From contig CM052357.1 of assembly GCA_028551475.1 (NCBI GenBank), positions 15,795,931 to 15,859,930 of the forward strand: 64,000 nt of DNA. Reading direction: 5' to 3'. How positions within the stretch are numbered: position 1 is the stretch's first letter; the number at the start of each line of letters is the position of its first letter. The notes below the pieces were generated by a model, which searched no databases, was not told the DNA's origin, and saw only the letters and a program-made list of their open reading frames with translations. Below are positions 12,765 to 25,117 of this stretch, in pieces. Made by a program: the position numbers and the translations under genes. Source of the DNA: Casuarina equisetifolia (lineage: Eukaryota; Streptophyta; Magnoliopsida; Fagales; Casuarinaceae).

Positions 12765-14356
12765 GTCATACGTGTGAACCCCCATGGTCCTAGAGGTTTA
12801 GGTAGCGCTTTTGCCTCTTTCCGACCGAACTGTTTTTCTTTCTGCTTTTCTAAAAGGGAGATGGAAATTCAAGTAGCGAAGATATAAACTCGAAATCCAT
12901 AACTGCTTTTACCTATCTATTTCTTCATTTTTTCTTCAATGTAAGGCAAAAGCATAAAAATATATGTAAAAATGTACTACTTTCAACTGCTACTGACTTC
13001 CACAATGCTCATCCTTCACGTTTATCCAAACCTGTAACCTAGAAAAGTCTGGCTTTGCATACTTGTCCTCTTAATTCCAGAGTCTCTATCTGGGAACCGT
13101 AAAGTCGAAGGGACAAAATGGCAAGTGGGTGAAGGGTTATTTGACAAAAACCCAGCTTTTTGCATTTGCGTTATATGATTATGAAGAGTGACCAAGTATT
13201 AATAAGGGTTTCAAATCGATAAAATGATGCGGAGGGAAGAGAGTTTGCACAAAAGCATTCACTGCCATGCCGCGAACAAAGACATTCACATCCAGATTCT
13301 CTCTAGCACGCACATTCCATTACATGTTTATAAACAGAGACTTCCATATAAAGCTCTTTTTTTCTTGTGTTGATATCTGTATACACTTGCAACGAAAAGG
13401 AAAAATATAGAAGGAAGATGTTTAAAGACTCAAGCCCAAGAGAAGGCGGATAACAGTAATTATGTATACTCACAAGTATAGGAAAATTACTGTTCCGACA
13501 TTTAATCACGAATTCAAAGCCCTAGATGCAATTGAATTTTTCTAATGCCTAATTGCTTTTTGCAAAGGTCAAAGCTTGCTCAGCATCAAAATCAGAGTAG
13601 GCGGAGAATACAAAGCTTTCAATAATTATCCACCGCCAACAAACGAATAATGTCAAAGACATAACTGAAACATTGCTTTGTTGAAATTTATGAGTAGCAT
13701 TACTTATTGATGTCAAAGGATGCCTAAGCTTTTGTCTTCATTCTTCTCATAATGAACATCGAAAGAAATGGTCTAACGAGGTTGGTTCCCTGCCCACCTT
13801 AACTGAAAAGCTTATGCTTTTTATGATAGATTTAGTTTAAGATTTAAACCATGGAACCCTAGGAGAGAGAGAGAGAGAGTAAGTAGGCAAAAGAAAAGAG
13901 AAGGAACGTGAAAAAGAGGGGGAATGTTTACCAAAGTTCAAAGCGAGATCTGAAAAAATGGCAGGAAACAGACAGATCAGATACTGAAAGCCATCATGAG
14001 GGAAATCTGTCTAGTAATGAACCAGGAGGAAAAAAAAAAAAAGGAGAGACTTAAGACTGACAAGAAAACCATCATAACGTGATCAGAAGAAGAAAATGAA
14101 AAGGAGTAATGATGAAACTTTTAACCAGACGATGGAGTCACCAAAATAGTCAGAACCCTCATCATTACGCCAATCTGCATAATAACTAGAATCCTTAATT
14201 GCTCTAGAAACAAAAATCCATGATTAACAGCTGCCAATAATTCCCAATAAATTACTAAAAATGGAAAATTTTGAGAAGACGAAGGAAAGAAACCAGACCT
14301 TTGCATGTAGCCCCCGATGAAAGACTGGGCACGACTCCATGGAAGCATAAAATTGG

Positions 14357-14377
14357 GGGGAATGAAGCCTGGTCCGA
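14357..14377 (-). ncRNA. miR166: Mature miR166 (3' arm, 21 nt)
   Basis: The minus strand starts TCGGACCAGG and ends TTCATTCCCC. It is identical over all 21 nt to the canonical plant miR166, with the 5' U favoured by AGO1 and the position expected for a 3'-arm miRNA. No mismatch to the family consensus was seen. Confidence 0.96.
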
Positions 14378-14457
14378 CGACACTGAGCATGACCTATATA
14401 TGATCCTCAATAGGTGGTATAAGATTGAGAAGAAACAAAATGGATCAAATAAAGTGT

Positions 14458-14478
14458 CCTCGAGCCAGACAACATTCC
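14458..14478 (-). ncRNA. miR166*: miR166* passenger strand (5' arm)
   Basis: The minus strand starts GGAATGTTGT and ends GGCTCGAGG, the common miR166* form. It pairs with the mature strand with the usual two-nucleotide offset. Confidence 0.9.
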
Positions 14479-14602
14479 CCTCAAAAGTAATAGCTTTCCC
14501 GCGTCGGATATCTTCTTCAACCCTGAGCAAGAGCGTGCGCGTCTTTTGTGTTTCTTTGGTTTCTCTTATCCCCCAAGAGTGTCGCCTACCTTTAAGGGGG
14601 AT

Positions 14603-14629
14603 GAGAGAGAGAGAGAGAGAGAGAGAGAG
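14603..14629. repeat. (GA)n tract in the presumed pri-miR166 leader
   Basis: About 13 GA units lie between the TATA box and the hairpin. On the transcribed minus strand this is a (TC)n tract, common in plant 5' leaders. Confidence 0.9.
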
Positions 14630-14779
14630 GTGGTGATAATGAATGAGAATGAAACGGGATGGGAGTGTTATAAGAAGAGCAAAAGGAAGCAAAGCCAATG
14701 TTAAAAAGGACAAAAGATTGCTGCAGGCTCTACCCTACCAGCTGGGTTCTTACTTCCAGAAATGACCACGACCCCATGC

Positions 14780-14818
14780 ACTCTCTCTCTCTCCCTCTCT
14801 GTGTGTGAACTATATATA
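14780..14818 (-). promoter_or_regulatory. Core promoter of MIR166: TATA box and CT/GA-rich start region
   Basis: On the minus strand GCTATATATAG (TATATATA at 14811-14818) is followed after about 15 bp by GT and GA-rich sequence around 14780-14800. That places a transcription start near 14785, about 300 nt upstream of the hairpin. This spacing is usual for plant MIR genes transcribed by RNA polymerase II. The start itself is inferred. Confidence 0.6.
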
Positions 14819-14829
14819 GCTTAAACTCA

Positions 14830-17800
14830 TAATCTACATCCACCGTCCGATGTACCGGATATGTTCACACCTTGTACACTCACTGTCCGCAAGTATTAGT
14901 GCAAATCTGTGAAAACCCACCGTTAGATTTTGGGCATATGATGCTTGATGCTGTCATCAAACATAGCCTACGATTATTTTCTGTGTAGACTCAGAAATAT
15001 GACCCCGTTTGGACCGTAGGATTTTGATAAATTATCAATGATGGTATAAATGATTTGAATAGAAAAGGAATCAAAGTGGAGGGGGCTTAGAACCGAGTCA
15101 GAGGAGTGGTTGGGTTATTGGGCTGCCCGGTAATGGGAAGCGTCTTTAATATTTAGAACCTTTTTGTACGGAATTGAAAAATATAAATTAAATAACCAAA
15201 GGTTTTTTTTAAAAAATACTAGAGGATACATTTTTGTTTTTGTTTTTTCTTTTTTCCCGTTAAAACGAGGGGACCCTCGTCTGCCGTGTCGCTTTTGAGC
15301 AGGGCGAGGAAACCGAGGCGATGACGGACAGATGGGCCTCAGGGGTCCACTCCTTGCTTTTTTCACTTTGCCTTTTTACTCATCCGCCCATCCCATTTCC
15401 TCGGCGACTTTTCTGCGTTACATCCTGCGGGGCCAGCCACCTTATCAAAGTAATCCTTACAAACAAATTCAAGTAAACTATGCCATTAACAACCAAATAG
15501 TTCTTCCAAAAACCAAAAAAAATCGTGAAACGTTGAACCATAAGCCTTGACGCAACTGGGGTAATCACATTGCTTCAACTTCCGACGATGCGAAAGGAAA
15601 AAGGTAATGCTCAAAGTTACTTTCCTCAAATAAATGATGACCATGGGATATAGAGATCTTTGGATCTCTAGTTTCCCTACTTTCTTGGTAATCCGATAGA
15701 GACTCGACACAGGCAACTGTCATCTTCCAATACAACCATTTAATTGGCTTCTCAATTTTATGGATCCAATTTCCTCTTTCTGTCAATGTTTCTTGTTAGG
15801 ATCATTTCTGAACCTTTCTCTCTATCACTTTGCTGGAAACCTGAGAGCCTAATTCAGTTACCTTTCAGGAAGGACCGAAGCGGGAAAGTTTCAGGGGGTC
15901 ATATGATCTTTCAAGTTAATAGAAGCCCAGTCGACGTGAACCATCGATACTGGAATCTTTTGGCCACTAAATCACATACAGCGCTGTCCTGGAAGTGAAG
16001 GGGCCGTTGAATGTTTGCACTGACGAGGGTGATATTTTATTGTCGCTGGAGTAATTTTTTCTTTTCAATGATACCCACAAGCGCATCTTCCAAACCCTCC
16101 TCTGGCATTAAATTGAGACTACTGTGTTCTGCAGATATTCTGTGTCATAATACTATAATGTGATGCCGGACATCTTATCGAGGGACATGCAACTGAAAAC
16201 ATTTAATACTAAATGCCCCGTGGGAAAACAGGCCAAACAGATTGTCCACTGCAAATTCAAATGAACTCCGGCGAGTTTTTGTTGTTTTAAGCCCTTCGAG
16301 AAAAACTAAGTATGCTGTTTCAGAACATTGCTCCTTTTTTTTGTTCCAAATGACCACAGAATTAAGAACCTAAACTCGTTGTTAGTAGCTAACCATTGGT
16401 AATAGTTGTTTTTCATAAATCAGAGAACCGAGTCAGCTCATGTACCAACACATCCCCTTTTGTTTTTATGCAAGGTGTACTCCCGGAACATGAGCTGCCA
16501 TGCTACTACAATCTCTCTCTCCTCTCTCTCGATGCGGTACATCAGAGTGACAAACGGAGAGGACCATACTGGCTCCAGATTTCAACGCTTTCACAGTCTT
16601 GAAAATTGTGTTCGAGGGAGAGAGGGAAAGGTGGGGAAAGAAACAACACGTAAATGTCAAATCCGTGCATCTCCAACCCAGGTTGTCGAGAATTCCATTA
16701 TTGAGTCATAATTAATGAATTATATATTCTTAATAAGGCTACCAAACAGATTCAAATTCAACTTCTAGGACTGCCTTTCCTCCCTCTTTGCTGCCTGTCT
16801 CTGTCTTTCCCTCTCTCTCTCTTGCTCTGGCTTTAAACTTTGGTCCCCTCCAGCAACCCCTGGACATACGTAGACTCTCCTGCTTGCTCACGTGCTTTGT
16901 TCTGTGTGCACGCGGGTGCTTGGGTGTGTGTGTGTGTGAAGGAAGGAAGGGGGGGGGGGGGGGGTGGAGGAGAAGAGAGAGAGAGAGAGACGGAGTGAAA
17001 TTTCCGCAAGAAAAGCTGTAGGCGGAATAGTACTTCTGTATTCGTAGAAAAGGAGGAAACTTTTGAGGAAGCTTTTTGGCACTCAAGTCAATTTGGTGTC
17101 TGGATCGAGAAAGCAACTTATACGCGCTCTCCAGGTGAAGGAAACAAACGTACAAAAGAAAGTAAAGCTTAGGCAAGTGGTGTTAATGAAGTTTCCAGAC
17201 CAATGCTATGTACGCTTCAGTCACACATAAGTGAGATCCATAATATGGTATCTTAAGATTTGCTAATTCAACCCCAGTTTAAGTATGAAAGTATGAAGTT
17301 GGAATGACAATCTCTTTAGCATTATAGTGGATCGGGAAGAAGCTAATCATGATTTTAAACTCTGAATTGCTGGAGGAAGTCCAGGACAATAAATTTTTGT
17401 GCACCATACTTTCTATTAGTGACAGAGAAGAGGTCTTTCCACAAGCACCGTGGACGCGCAAATTTGTCTGCTCATTCTCAAAAGCTAACCACCGGAAGCA
17501 CGTCGGTGAATGATCGACTTGCAACAAGTGACCATATGGGATTTGATGCATGGCCTGTTGCTTGGCCCCTCGAGTAAAGCAATTGCGACTAATACAATCC
17601 ATGCCCCGGTGAACGTCACTCTCAATGAATGTGGGACCAACTTCTTACGACTCTGAGTGAATTAGGAAGCCGAAAAAGGATTGGTTTCAAGTTTTAGTTT
17701 AGCAAGACCAAACACAGAGGTCATATGGGTACTCTTCAAATATGTATGTGTTTCTGACTTTTACTTTTAGTGTGGAAGGTTGGATCACTTTTGAGCAAAT

Positions 17801-20800
17801 TATGATCGGAGTGCTGACAATAGTTGACTTGATCCCGGAATGAAAGCCGATATTTCAGACTCCATAACCCTTGTTCTCTACAACTCGGAGAGTGAATGAG
17901 TTGGCCTCGGGAAACCCAAACTCTGGAGGAAATGCTTTCCCTCATCTCGATGTGGGTGCGTCCTAGAGGTTCTGCTTCGAGGATTGGAGGATTTCCAAAA
18001 GGGTTAATCAAACAGGGAGCTTTGATCTTCCCAACCAAGCCAATATATATCATATATATATGTATGACACACTCGAGGTGATTACAACTTAGAGAAGTTC
18101 ACGGTTTTGTAATGAAAAAGTAAGCTTAAAAGTCCAACTTAACAAGGACCATCCCTGAGTCACTAACCCAGCTTTGGTAATTCCTTGGCTAGGCCTCGTT
18201 TGACCTAATCGGACGCGGATGTGTTTAACTTGGGTTTGCTGTTGGAAGAAATCACCTTTTCTTATTTTCTTTTTGTTTTTTTCTTCTCCATCAAAACAAT
18301 AACTCACATTTGATGCAACTGTGGTGCTCCCAAGTGGGGAGTGAATGTAGACCTTCCAGCTCGTCAAACCCTATTTCGCAAGACACTTCCTCCTTTCCTA
18401 AGACTTATCTACTCAGAGTGGGCCATGTTGCACTGAATCTTGCGCTGCTCATTGATTATCTCGTCCATTCCCTTCAGTGTACAGCTACCAAATTAAAGCT
18501 TCATCGAACAAGGAGTCTGGTTTAGTTTCTAACTGAACAGAACAAAACCCAGAGTTTGGAATTTCAATAATCAGCGGTGCAAGCCGCGTCGAGCGTCATA
18601 AATTGTAGTGGCTAGTGTACCACCGAAAATGCACACATTAAGCTCGACAAGTCATCATCTACCTAATGCATCAATAGGTTGCAACCTAAATTCATTACCA
18701 TGCAAGCCACTGTTCGCTATCATCGGTTAGTCTAGTGTTTGGTTGTAAAGACAAGCAATTGAAGGAAATCCATTAGGTATCTCCCAGTGGGGCCTTTCGT
18801 CAGGCATGGAGCCCGAGATTGCACTGTTCGAACCCCATGTTTAGAGGTCTTAAGGAAGGAAGAGTTAGGGTAGCTTGTGTAGGTCCAAACGATGGCTCCT
18901 ACGAGCCAACTCTTCTGGCTACGTTGGGACTGTCATTGCGTTTTCCCACTTCATGGCAATTAATGCTGTTGAGGCTTTTGTGAAGCGATTTAATACGGAC
19001 TACCTTTCTTGACCCAAAAAATTGGTCAAAGATGTCTACATCCTATCTAGAATGTCAATAATCTCCTCTTGAGTTTAAAAAGCAGAAGAAGACAAAAAAG
19101 AAGAGACAGAGAAACTTGGTATTGCCACAGACCAAGGATTTGAGACTTCTTTTTTATGGACAAAAATATTGTAAATATTTGGATGTTCTTTGATTGCAAT
19201 CCAATCCCTTGATAGAAACTTTTGCGTGCATACCATTTATTCAAGCTTAAAAAAAAATTCATTCTTTTGGGTTTCTCTGAAGATCCATTCACTCGATCCA
19301 ATGGGGAATCGGGCAATTCAAGTACGCGTGTAGCATGTTGATAATGGCAGTCGGCGATAGTAAATGGAGGGGTTTTATTCTGCAGGCGTCTGTTCTTCAG
19401 CATCCTTGCTGGGCCTCCTATCCCAGGCTTTCTGCTTCGAGGCCTCTTGGATCAAAACTGAGTTGGTGGCTGCCAAGCCCAGCCAAGGGAAGAATAATGT
19501 GTGGCTACCTTCCAAGCTGTCCATGAAAATCCGACGGCTTCCAACTCAAAAGAACTATTTTAAGAACATAAATTCACGATAACTTGGCTGACTATAGAGA
19601 TCTAAATATAAAATTCTCACCTGTCGACGGTGACGGAGCCCCGTAGATCTCTTGAAAAGACAATATAAGATAGGTTGAAGATTCCCGAAAAAAGTGAAGA
19701 GTACAACGTTGGCGACTTCTAAAGCATCCTTCCAATTTTTTAATCCAAGCTTCTTCTGATTCCCCCCTCCATCCTTGGAGTAACTCATCTTACCAACAAT
19801 TATTCAAGAAACTAGGAATCCTTTTCAATGTTTCATAGTACCTGGTATTCTAAATTTGTGACGCTTTAAAACGCACAGGGTCAGGCAGGGCTTGGGGTCC
19901 GAAGGCTGATCTGCATTTTCAAACATCATCGCATCACTACGAAGAATGGCGTAATTGACTCAAAGAGATTGTTCTTCCCCAAAGGGCAATCGAGATCCAT
20001 GGCTGGTCATTTTCATCCAAAAAGCTTCTGCACCTATACGGCATTCAGTAAAATTCCAGCAAAGATACGTCATGTGTTGGCTACTAGAATCAGTCTTCGT
20101 CCCTATAGGCTCATCCAAGATAATTCCGTGGGTACAAGATGACCATAAAGGTTCAAATGAAAGACTATTTATCCCAATATTCTTGACTATTTTGTGTTGT
20201 TTCGTATCGCCAATGACCCCCCGTGCAGTAATTACATGTTCAATTATCCTTAATGAGAGTCCTTGTGGGCTTTTTAAACATTCTAGGGACTTCGTCAAGA
20301 CGAACTCTTCTCCTGAATCAACGACATCTTTTGTACGATCAGATGTCACTCAAATGCTTATATTTCTCATCTGATATTCACTAATATCATCATTTCTGTC
20401 TTAAATCAAGCCTTACTGAAAGAAGCTTGAGCCATTGGATGACAAGACGCTTTCTTTATGCATCCCTTAGAACTTTAAAGCACTGGGACTTCCCGTGATA
20501 AGTGGATGACCTAAAAAGAAGTTACGGCGATCGGTGGGCAGAGTCCCCTCCCCCACAGAAAAAAAAAAAAAACGAAAGAAAAAAAGTGTGGGGGCCGAAA
20601 CAAAATCGCTCCATTGAAAGCAAAATCTTCTATTCATGTCCACATTTGTTGGCAAAGGCCTCAAAGTACTTCTGATGGGGGTTTTACTTATAGACAAAAC
20701 AAGAGATATTTGACCCAAATCTTAGGAAGTGTGGCAGTTTTAAGATGTACGTAGGGCTAAGTCCAGAATGCTCAATACTTACTATCCTACAAATTTGGTT

Positions 20801-21934
20801 TTCTGATACGCAAGCTCCTAATTCAGGACTTAATGGCAAATATTTGAAGGACATAGCATTTTCTAACTCATGAAAATCTCAAAACTGTTTATGGTTGTAG
20901 AAAGATATATTAAGAACCAGAAAGCTCCTCCAGAAGGGTCCGTGCCTTTCGATTGGCGATGTACTTTCTTAATTGTCCAGTGAGACTGCAAGATTCCTCA
21001 CCAAGCTCTTTTCTTTGGACCAAAACTTGGTTAGTATAAATCCAGTGCGTTGACCCCAAGAAATAGCCAATCTTATCGACCATGAGTAGCAGCTGTGCTA
21101 TCCTTTAACTTTCATTTGCCTCTACGAGAACTCGATAATAAAATCGTTTGACTACCCAAGTTAAAAAGGTACCTTTCCAATCAAGTATACCGATCTCTCA
21201 CCGACCCACTCGATTGTCCTTCATACCTTGTCTCCTACATATTTTCCAGGTTCCTTTGAGAAATTTGACTAAAGCTTCCTTAGATCCTATGGGATCCTAA
21301 TAATAGGAATTATGCGGCATTTATAAAACAAGCATTCATGGGAGCGCGGGACTAGTCTTACCAAACGGAATTCAGCGGAATAGGCAGGCACCTTGGGGAG
21401 GAGATGCCTCAAAAGGTGGGGTATGGTGGTCGGGGCCGGGTGACTGTTCACGAAAAATAGGTCTCTAAAAGTCACAGCACTGCGTGGGAACTCTCCACTT
21501 CAGTTTTTGGCCTTGCAATTCGTCTCTCCATCTTGGTCTCCACGGTTGTAGGCTGAAATTCAAAAGAGTGTCAGCTAGCCTAGATTGTTCTTCTCAATCA
21601 TTCCTTTCCCTCCTAGAAGAGGGCGGACTAGTCCTCCTTAGCTTGTCAGACAAGTCGTCTTAACTGGGTCAACTTGATTCTTTAAAAAATGCCAGAAAAA
21701 GATAGATTCGCCTCCAACCTCGCCCATTCTGGCTGTCATGGAAGACATCCTTAATTTGTTTTAGTATCTTCCTGGTTGGTTTACACAAAATATGTTTATT
21801 TGACCCATTGGCTCGCTGCATGGTTTATCCTTGTTATAGCTCTTGTGGGTGATGAGAAGATGATCTTCCATGATCTTCTCTCTAGCTTGTTGTTTTTGTC
21901 TGCATTTACGTAAGAAAGGAGGAACAAAAATGTC
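14830..21934. other. Low-copy island upstream of MIR166, no protein gene recognised
   Basis: This 7 kb separates the MIR166 promoter from the copia element at 21940. No domain-bearing frame, tRNA or retroelement motif was found. Between 19955 and 20374 both strands are open (139 codons plus, 129 codons minus), but neither product is recognisable. The stretch may hold distal MIR166 regulatory sequence or unrecognised old repeats. Confidence 0.45.
16924..16990. repeat. Compound microsatellite: GT, GGAA, poly-G and GA runs
   Basis: A GT run is followed by GGAA units, 16 consecutive G residues at 16949-16964, and a GA run. Such a G run is a likely place for sequencing-length error. Confidence 0.95.
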
Positions 21935-21939
21935 GTTTG

Positions 21940-22617
21940 TGTTGGGTTAGTCCAGCCTATATTCGGAAACTTATTATTGAGTCCAATTAGGGTAATGTGG
22001 TCTTAAGGTTTAAAAGGAAAAATATTAGGTTTTTTCTTGAAGTCATTGGTCGTCAAAAAGAAAAGAGAGAGAGAAAAGAAAAGAACAAAATTTTTGTAGG
22101 AATTAGAGGTCTTGTGTAGCAGTTGATCAAATGTTTGATCAAGATTGATCCGTGGTCCGATTGAGCTGAATTTTTGTCAACAATTCGGGATTGAGTGTTC
22201 TTCATTGTGAATGGTTAGATTATTATTTGGAGCTCTTTAAGTCAGCAGATTGTGGTTGAAATTCTGGATGATATTTCTCTAACTTTTCTTTTGTTAAGTT
22301 GTTGTTTACAACTTGTTCTTCGCTATTAATTGGTGATTCTATTATTATTAAATCAGTAAATCTTAGTCCTATTGCTATTTTTAAGAACTTGATTGATTTC
22401 TAACTTAATGATTTATATAGTAAAGATTTGGGTGGACTTCGTGATCGGTCTCGTGGTTTTTATCCTTCACATTGAAGGAGTTTTTCATGTAGAAATTCTT
22501 TTATATTAATTGTGAGATTTGCTTATTTTACTTGTGATTCAAATACATCGTTAGTGTTTTAGTATTTCCTCACAGATTCAATTAAAATGGAAAACTTTAT
22601 ACGTCGTTTTCCCATCA
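21940..22617 (+). repeat. 5' LTR of the copia element
   Basis: Starts TGTTGGGTTAGTCCAGCC and ends CCCATCA, three bases before the primer site. The exact GTTTG duplicate precedes it. Confidence 0.92.
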
Positions 22618-22620
22618 GAG

Positions 22621-22632
22621 TGGTATCAAAGC
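22621..22632 (+). other. Primer binding site (initiator Met tRNA)
   Basis: TGGTATCAAAGC, one base from the standard TGGTATCAGAGC complement of the initiator-methionine tRNA. Confidence 0.9.
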
Positions 22633-22668
22633 TTAAGTTGTGGTTTTTTTTTTTTTGGGTTTGATTGA

Positions 22669-23410
22669 ATGATGGAACTAAACACTAACAGGATGATTAG
22701 TTTGAATGGAAGAAATTATCATGTTTGGAAGGGTAAGATGGAAGATTTGCTTTATGTGAAGCATTGGCACTTACCGATGTTTAGTGAAACAAGACCAGAC
22801 AACATGAGTGAGGCTGATTGGACTTTTGAGCATAAAATTGTATGCGGGTTCATTCGACAATTTGTATATGAGAATGTTTTGAATCACATTAGTAAAGAAA
22901 CACATGCTCAAACTCTATGTAACAAGCTTGAATCCTTATATGCTTGAAAGACTGGAAATAATAAGATGTAGTTGATGAAACAACTTATTAGCTTGAAATA
23001 CAAAGATGGACAATCCATATTTGATTATTTGAATGAGTTTCAGAGAATGTTAGATCAACTTTTAGGCATGAAAATGAAATTTGAAGATGAAGTACAAGGA
23101 TTTTGGTTACTTGGTACTTTACCAGAATCTTGGAAAACATTTCGTATGTCAGTAAGTAACTCTGCTCTCGATGGTATTGTTACTATGGATTTTGCCAAGA
23201 CTAGTATTTTGAATGAAGAGATGAGAAGAAAGAGTCAGGGTTCTTTGTCTTATTCTGAAGCTTTGGTTGTTGAAAACAACGGGATAAGTCATAGTAAAGG
23301 TCCGAGAAGTTATAACAAAAGTCGAAGTAAGTCTAGATCGTGATATAAAAATGTAAAGTGTCATCATTGTGGCAAGATGAGTCGTATCAAGAAAAATTGC
23401 TTCCAGTTGA
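22669..23410 (+). pseudogene. gag with nucleocapsid zinc knuckle (broken)
   Basis: From the ATG at 22669 the frame shows MISLNGRNYHVWKGKMEDLL, the typical Tnt1-type gag start ('LNG.NY..WK..M..LL'), then a TGA at 22945. It resumes at 22972 with MKQLISLKYKDG, LNEFQRMLDQL and LLGTLPESW, all standard gag blocks. Around 23360-23400 lies CHHCGKMSRIKKNC, a C-x2-C-x4-H-x4-C knuckle in which the histidine is arginine. Gag forms the particle and binds RNA; the internal stops and lost zinc ligand disable this copy. Confidence 0.88.
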
Positions 23411-23559
23411 AAAATGAAAAGAAGAATCGTAAAGGTAGAAATGAGAAGAAGAAAGTTAATGAAAGTGAGGAGAAGAAAGATAACAATGATGATGATCAAG
23501 TTGCAGTAGCCATTAATAAACTTGTTATTGTATGCTATGATGATAATGTGAATTTTGCA

Positions 23560-23930
23560 AGTAATGAGACAAGTTGGATAATTGATAGTGGTGCTTCTCT
23601 TCATATTACTTCCAAGAGGGAGTTCTTCACTTTTTATACTCCTAGAAACTTTGGCATATTGAAGATGGGTAATGATTGCTTGGCTAAAGTTGTAAGTATG
23701 AGAGATGTATGCTTGGAGACTCGTAATGGATCCAAGTTGGTTCTCAAGAATGTTAAACATGTACTAGAAAGTTGCTTGAATTTGATTTCTATTGGACAAC
23801 TTGATGATAAAGGTTTTTGCAATATCTTCAATAATGGACAATGAAAACTTACTAAGGGTTCACTAGTTATGGCTAGAGGCAAGAAAGAGTCTTCTTTTGT
23901 ATTTGTTTCAGGCCAAGATTTTCAAGAACA
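23560..23930 (+). pseudogene. Protease and downstream linker of the copia element
   Basis: SWIIDSGASLHITS gives an intact copia protease active site (DSGAS). It is followed by MRDVCLETRNGSKLVLKNVKH and SCLNLISIGQLDDKGF, the normal run into pre-integrase. A stop at 23842 interrupts the frame. Confidence 0.88.
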
Positions 23931-23959
23931 TTTGTAATGTAGTGGAAGATGAGAATACA

Positions 23960-24919
23960 AATGCTTTATGACACAAAAGGTTAAGTCACATGAGTAAGAA
24001 GGGCATGAATGTGTTGGCAAAGAAGAACTTATTATCTAGGATTAAGAGTGTAAAACTTAAGAAGTATGCACATTGTTTAGCTAGAAAACATAAAAGAGTT
24101 TCATTCTATAGTCACCCTTCTTCAAGAAAATCAGATTTCTTGAAATTAGTACACTAAGATGTTTATGGCCCAGTTATCCCGAGGATGCTTGGTGGAGCAT
24201 CCTACTTTGTGACCTTTATTGATGACTACTTAAGAAAAGTTTGGGTTTATGTTTTGAGGTCAAAAGATCAAGTGCTAGATATGTTCAAGTAGTTTCAAGT
24301 TTTAGTAGAGCGGCAAACTGGAAAGAAGTTGAAATGCATTTGATCAGACAATGGTGGTGAGTACATTGGACCATTTGATGAGTACTGTAGGCAACATGAT
24401 ATTCGACATCAGAAGACACCTCCAAAAACACCTTAGTTGAATGATATAGTGGAAAGAATGAAAAGGACATTGGTTGAGAGAGTCAGATGTATGATTTTAA
24501 ATGCTAACCTGCCAAAGATATTTTGGGGTGAGGCATTACTTACAGTAGCTTATGTTATCAATTCATCTCCAATTGTTGCTTTAGATGGTAATGTGATAGA
24601 TAGAGTTTGGTTTGGCAAGGATGTTTCCTATAACTATCTAAGAGTATTTGGTTGCAAAACATTTGTTCATATTCCAAATAATGAGAGGTCTAAGTTAGAT
24701 GTCAAGACACGAGAATGTATATTTCTTGGTTATGGTTCTAATGAATTTGGTTACAGATGTTATGATCTAGCTATGAAGAAAATTGTGAGAAGTCGTGATG
24801 TTGTATTTTTTGAGAATCAAAATATGACAGATATTGGCCAGAGTGAGAATAATATGTCACTAGGCTCTAAGATTGGTATTGATATTGATCTAATTCTTTC
24901 AAATGATTTACAACGATAG
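23960..24919 (+). pseudogene. Integrase of the copia element (stops in frame)
   Basis: A KRLSHMSKKGM pre-integrase block is followed by KSDFLKLVH, FVTFIDDYLRKVWVYVL, SDNGGEY at about 24340-24365, MNDIVERMKRTL (normally NG.AER.N.TL), and the WGEA, FGCKTFVHIP and CIFLGYG blocks. The catalytic D (FIDDY), D (SDNG) and E (IVERM) positions are still readable, but TAG, TGA and TAA codons break the frame at least five times. Confidence 0.87.
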
Positions 24920-25117
24920 TTGCCAGAACAAGTTAAAAGTGATATTCAGCATGATGTTCAGGATCAGGTTCAGAATGACCAACAGGGTGCAGATAATAGT
25001 GACACTTAGACAAATAATGTTATTAATGTTCAGCAGAATCTATCTTCAGTTCCACCATTAAGAAGGTTTAATAGAGATTGCCATCCATCCTCTAGATCCT
25101 TTACTAAGGAGTATGTA

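Larger units (their letters stand above)
9601..14340. other. Low-copy intergenic island, no gene recognised
   Basis: I find no protein domain, tRNA or retroelement signature here. Open frames are short and lack coding-like composition; the 100-codon minus frame at 10247-10549 has no recognisable motif. Composition changes from the AT-rich transposon sequence to mixed sequence with CT/GA and GT microsatellites (12342-12366, 12695-12764, 13864-13879). It lies downstream of the MIR166 hairpin and probably includes the 3' part of that transcript. Confidence 0.5.
14351..14485 (-). ncRNA. MIR166: MIR166 microRNA precursor hairpin
   Basis: The minus strand contains the complete conserved miR166 sequence in the 3' arm (14377 to 14357) and the matching miR166* in the 5' arm (14478 to 14458). 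The arms pair almost perfectly over about 26 positions, with only a few mismatches and G-U pairs. An inner stem TGATCC/GGATCA (14442-14447 with 14401-14406) closes part of the loop. The mature-to-star spacing of 80 nt fits plant MIR166 foldbacks. In plants miR166 guides AGO1/AGO10 to class III HD-Zip mRNAs (PHB, PHV, REV, CNA, HB8 types), patterning leaves, vasculature and meristems. That role is family knowledge; the hairpin is seen directly. The short open frames crossing it on both strands are not proteins. Confidence 0.96.

Noticed and set aside
14255..14713. 152-codon minus and 121-codon plus frames across the MIR166 locus
   Set aside because: They overlap the miRNA hairpin and a GA repeat, and the products look like translated simple sequence, not proteins.
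16739..17176. 145-codon minus frame
   Set aside because: Much of it is translated GT, G and GA repeat (long S-L and P runs), so it is not a gene.
18781..18850. tRNA-like GTTCGAACCCC motif
   Set aside because: The T-stem does not pair (CACTG against CCCAT) and no acceptor or anticodon arms fit upstream.
23149..23760. 203-codon minus-strand frame
   Set aside because: Antisense to copia gag and protease, whose plus-strand frames contain the knuckle and DSGAS motifs.
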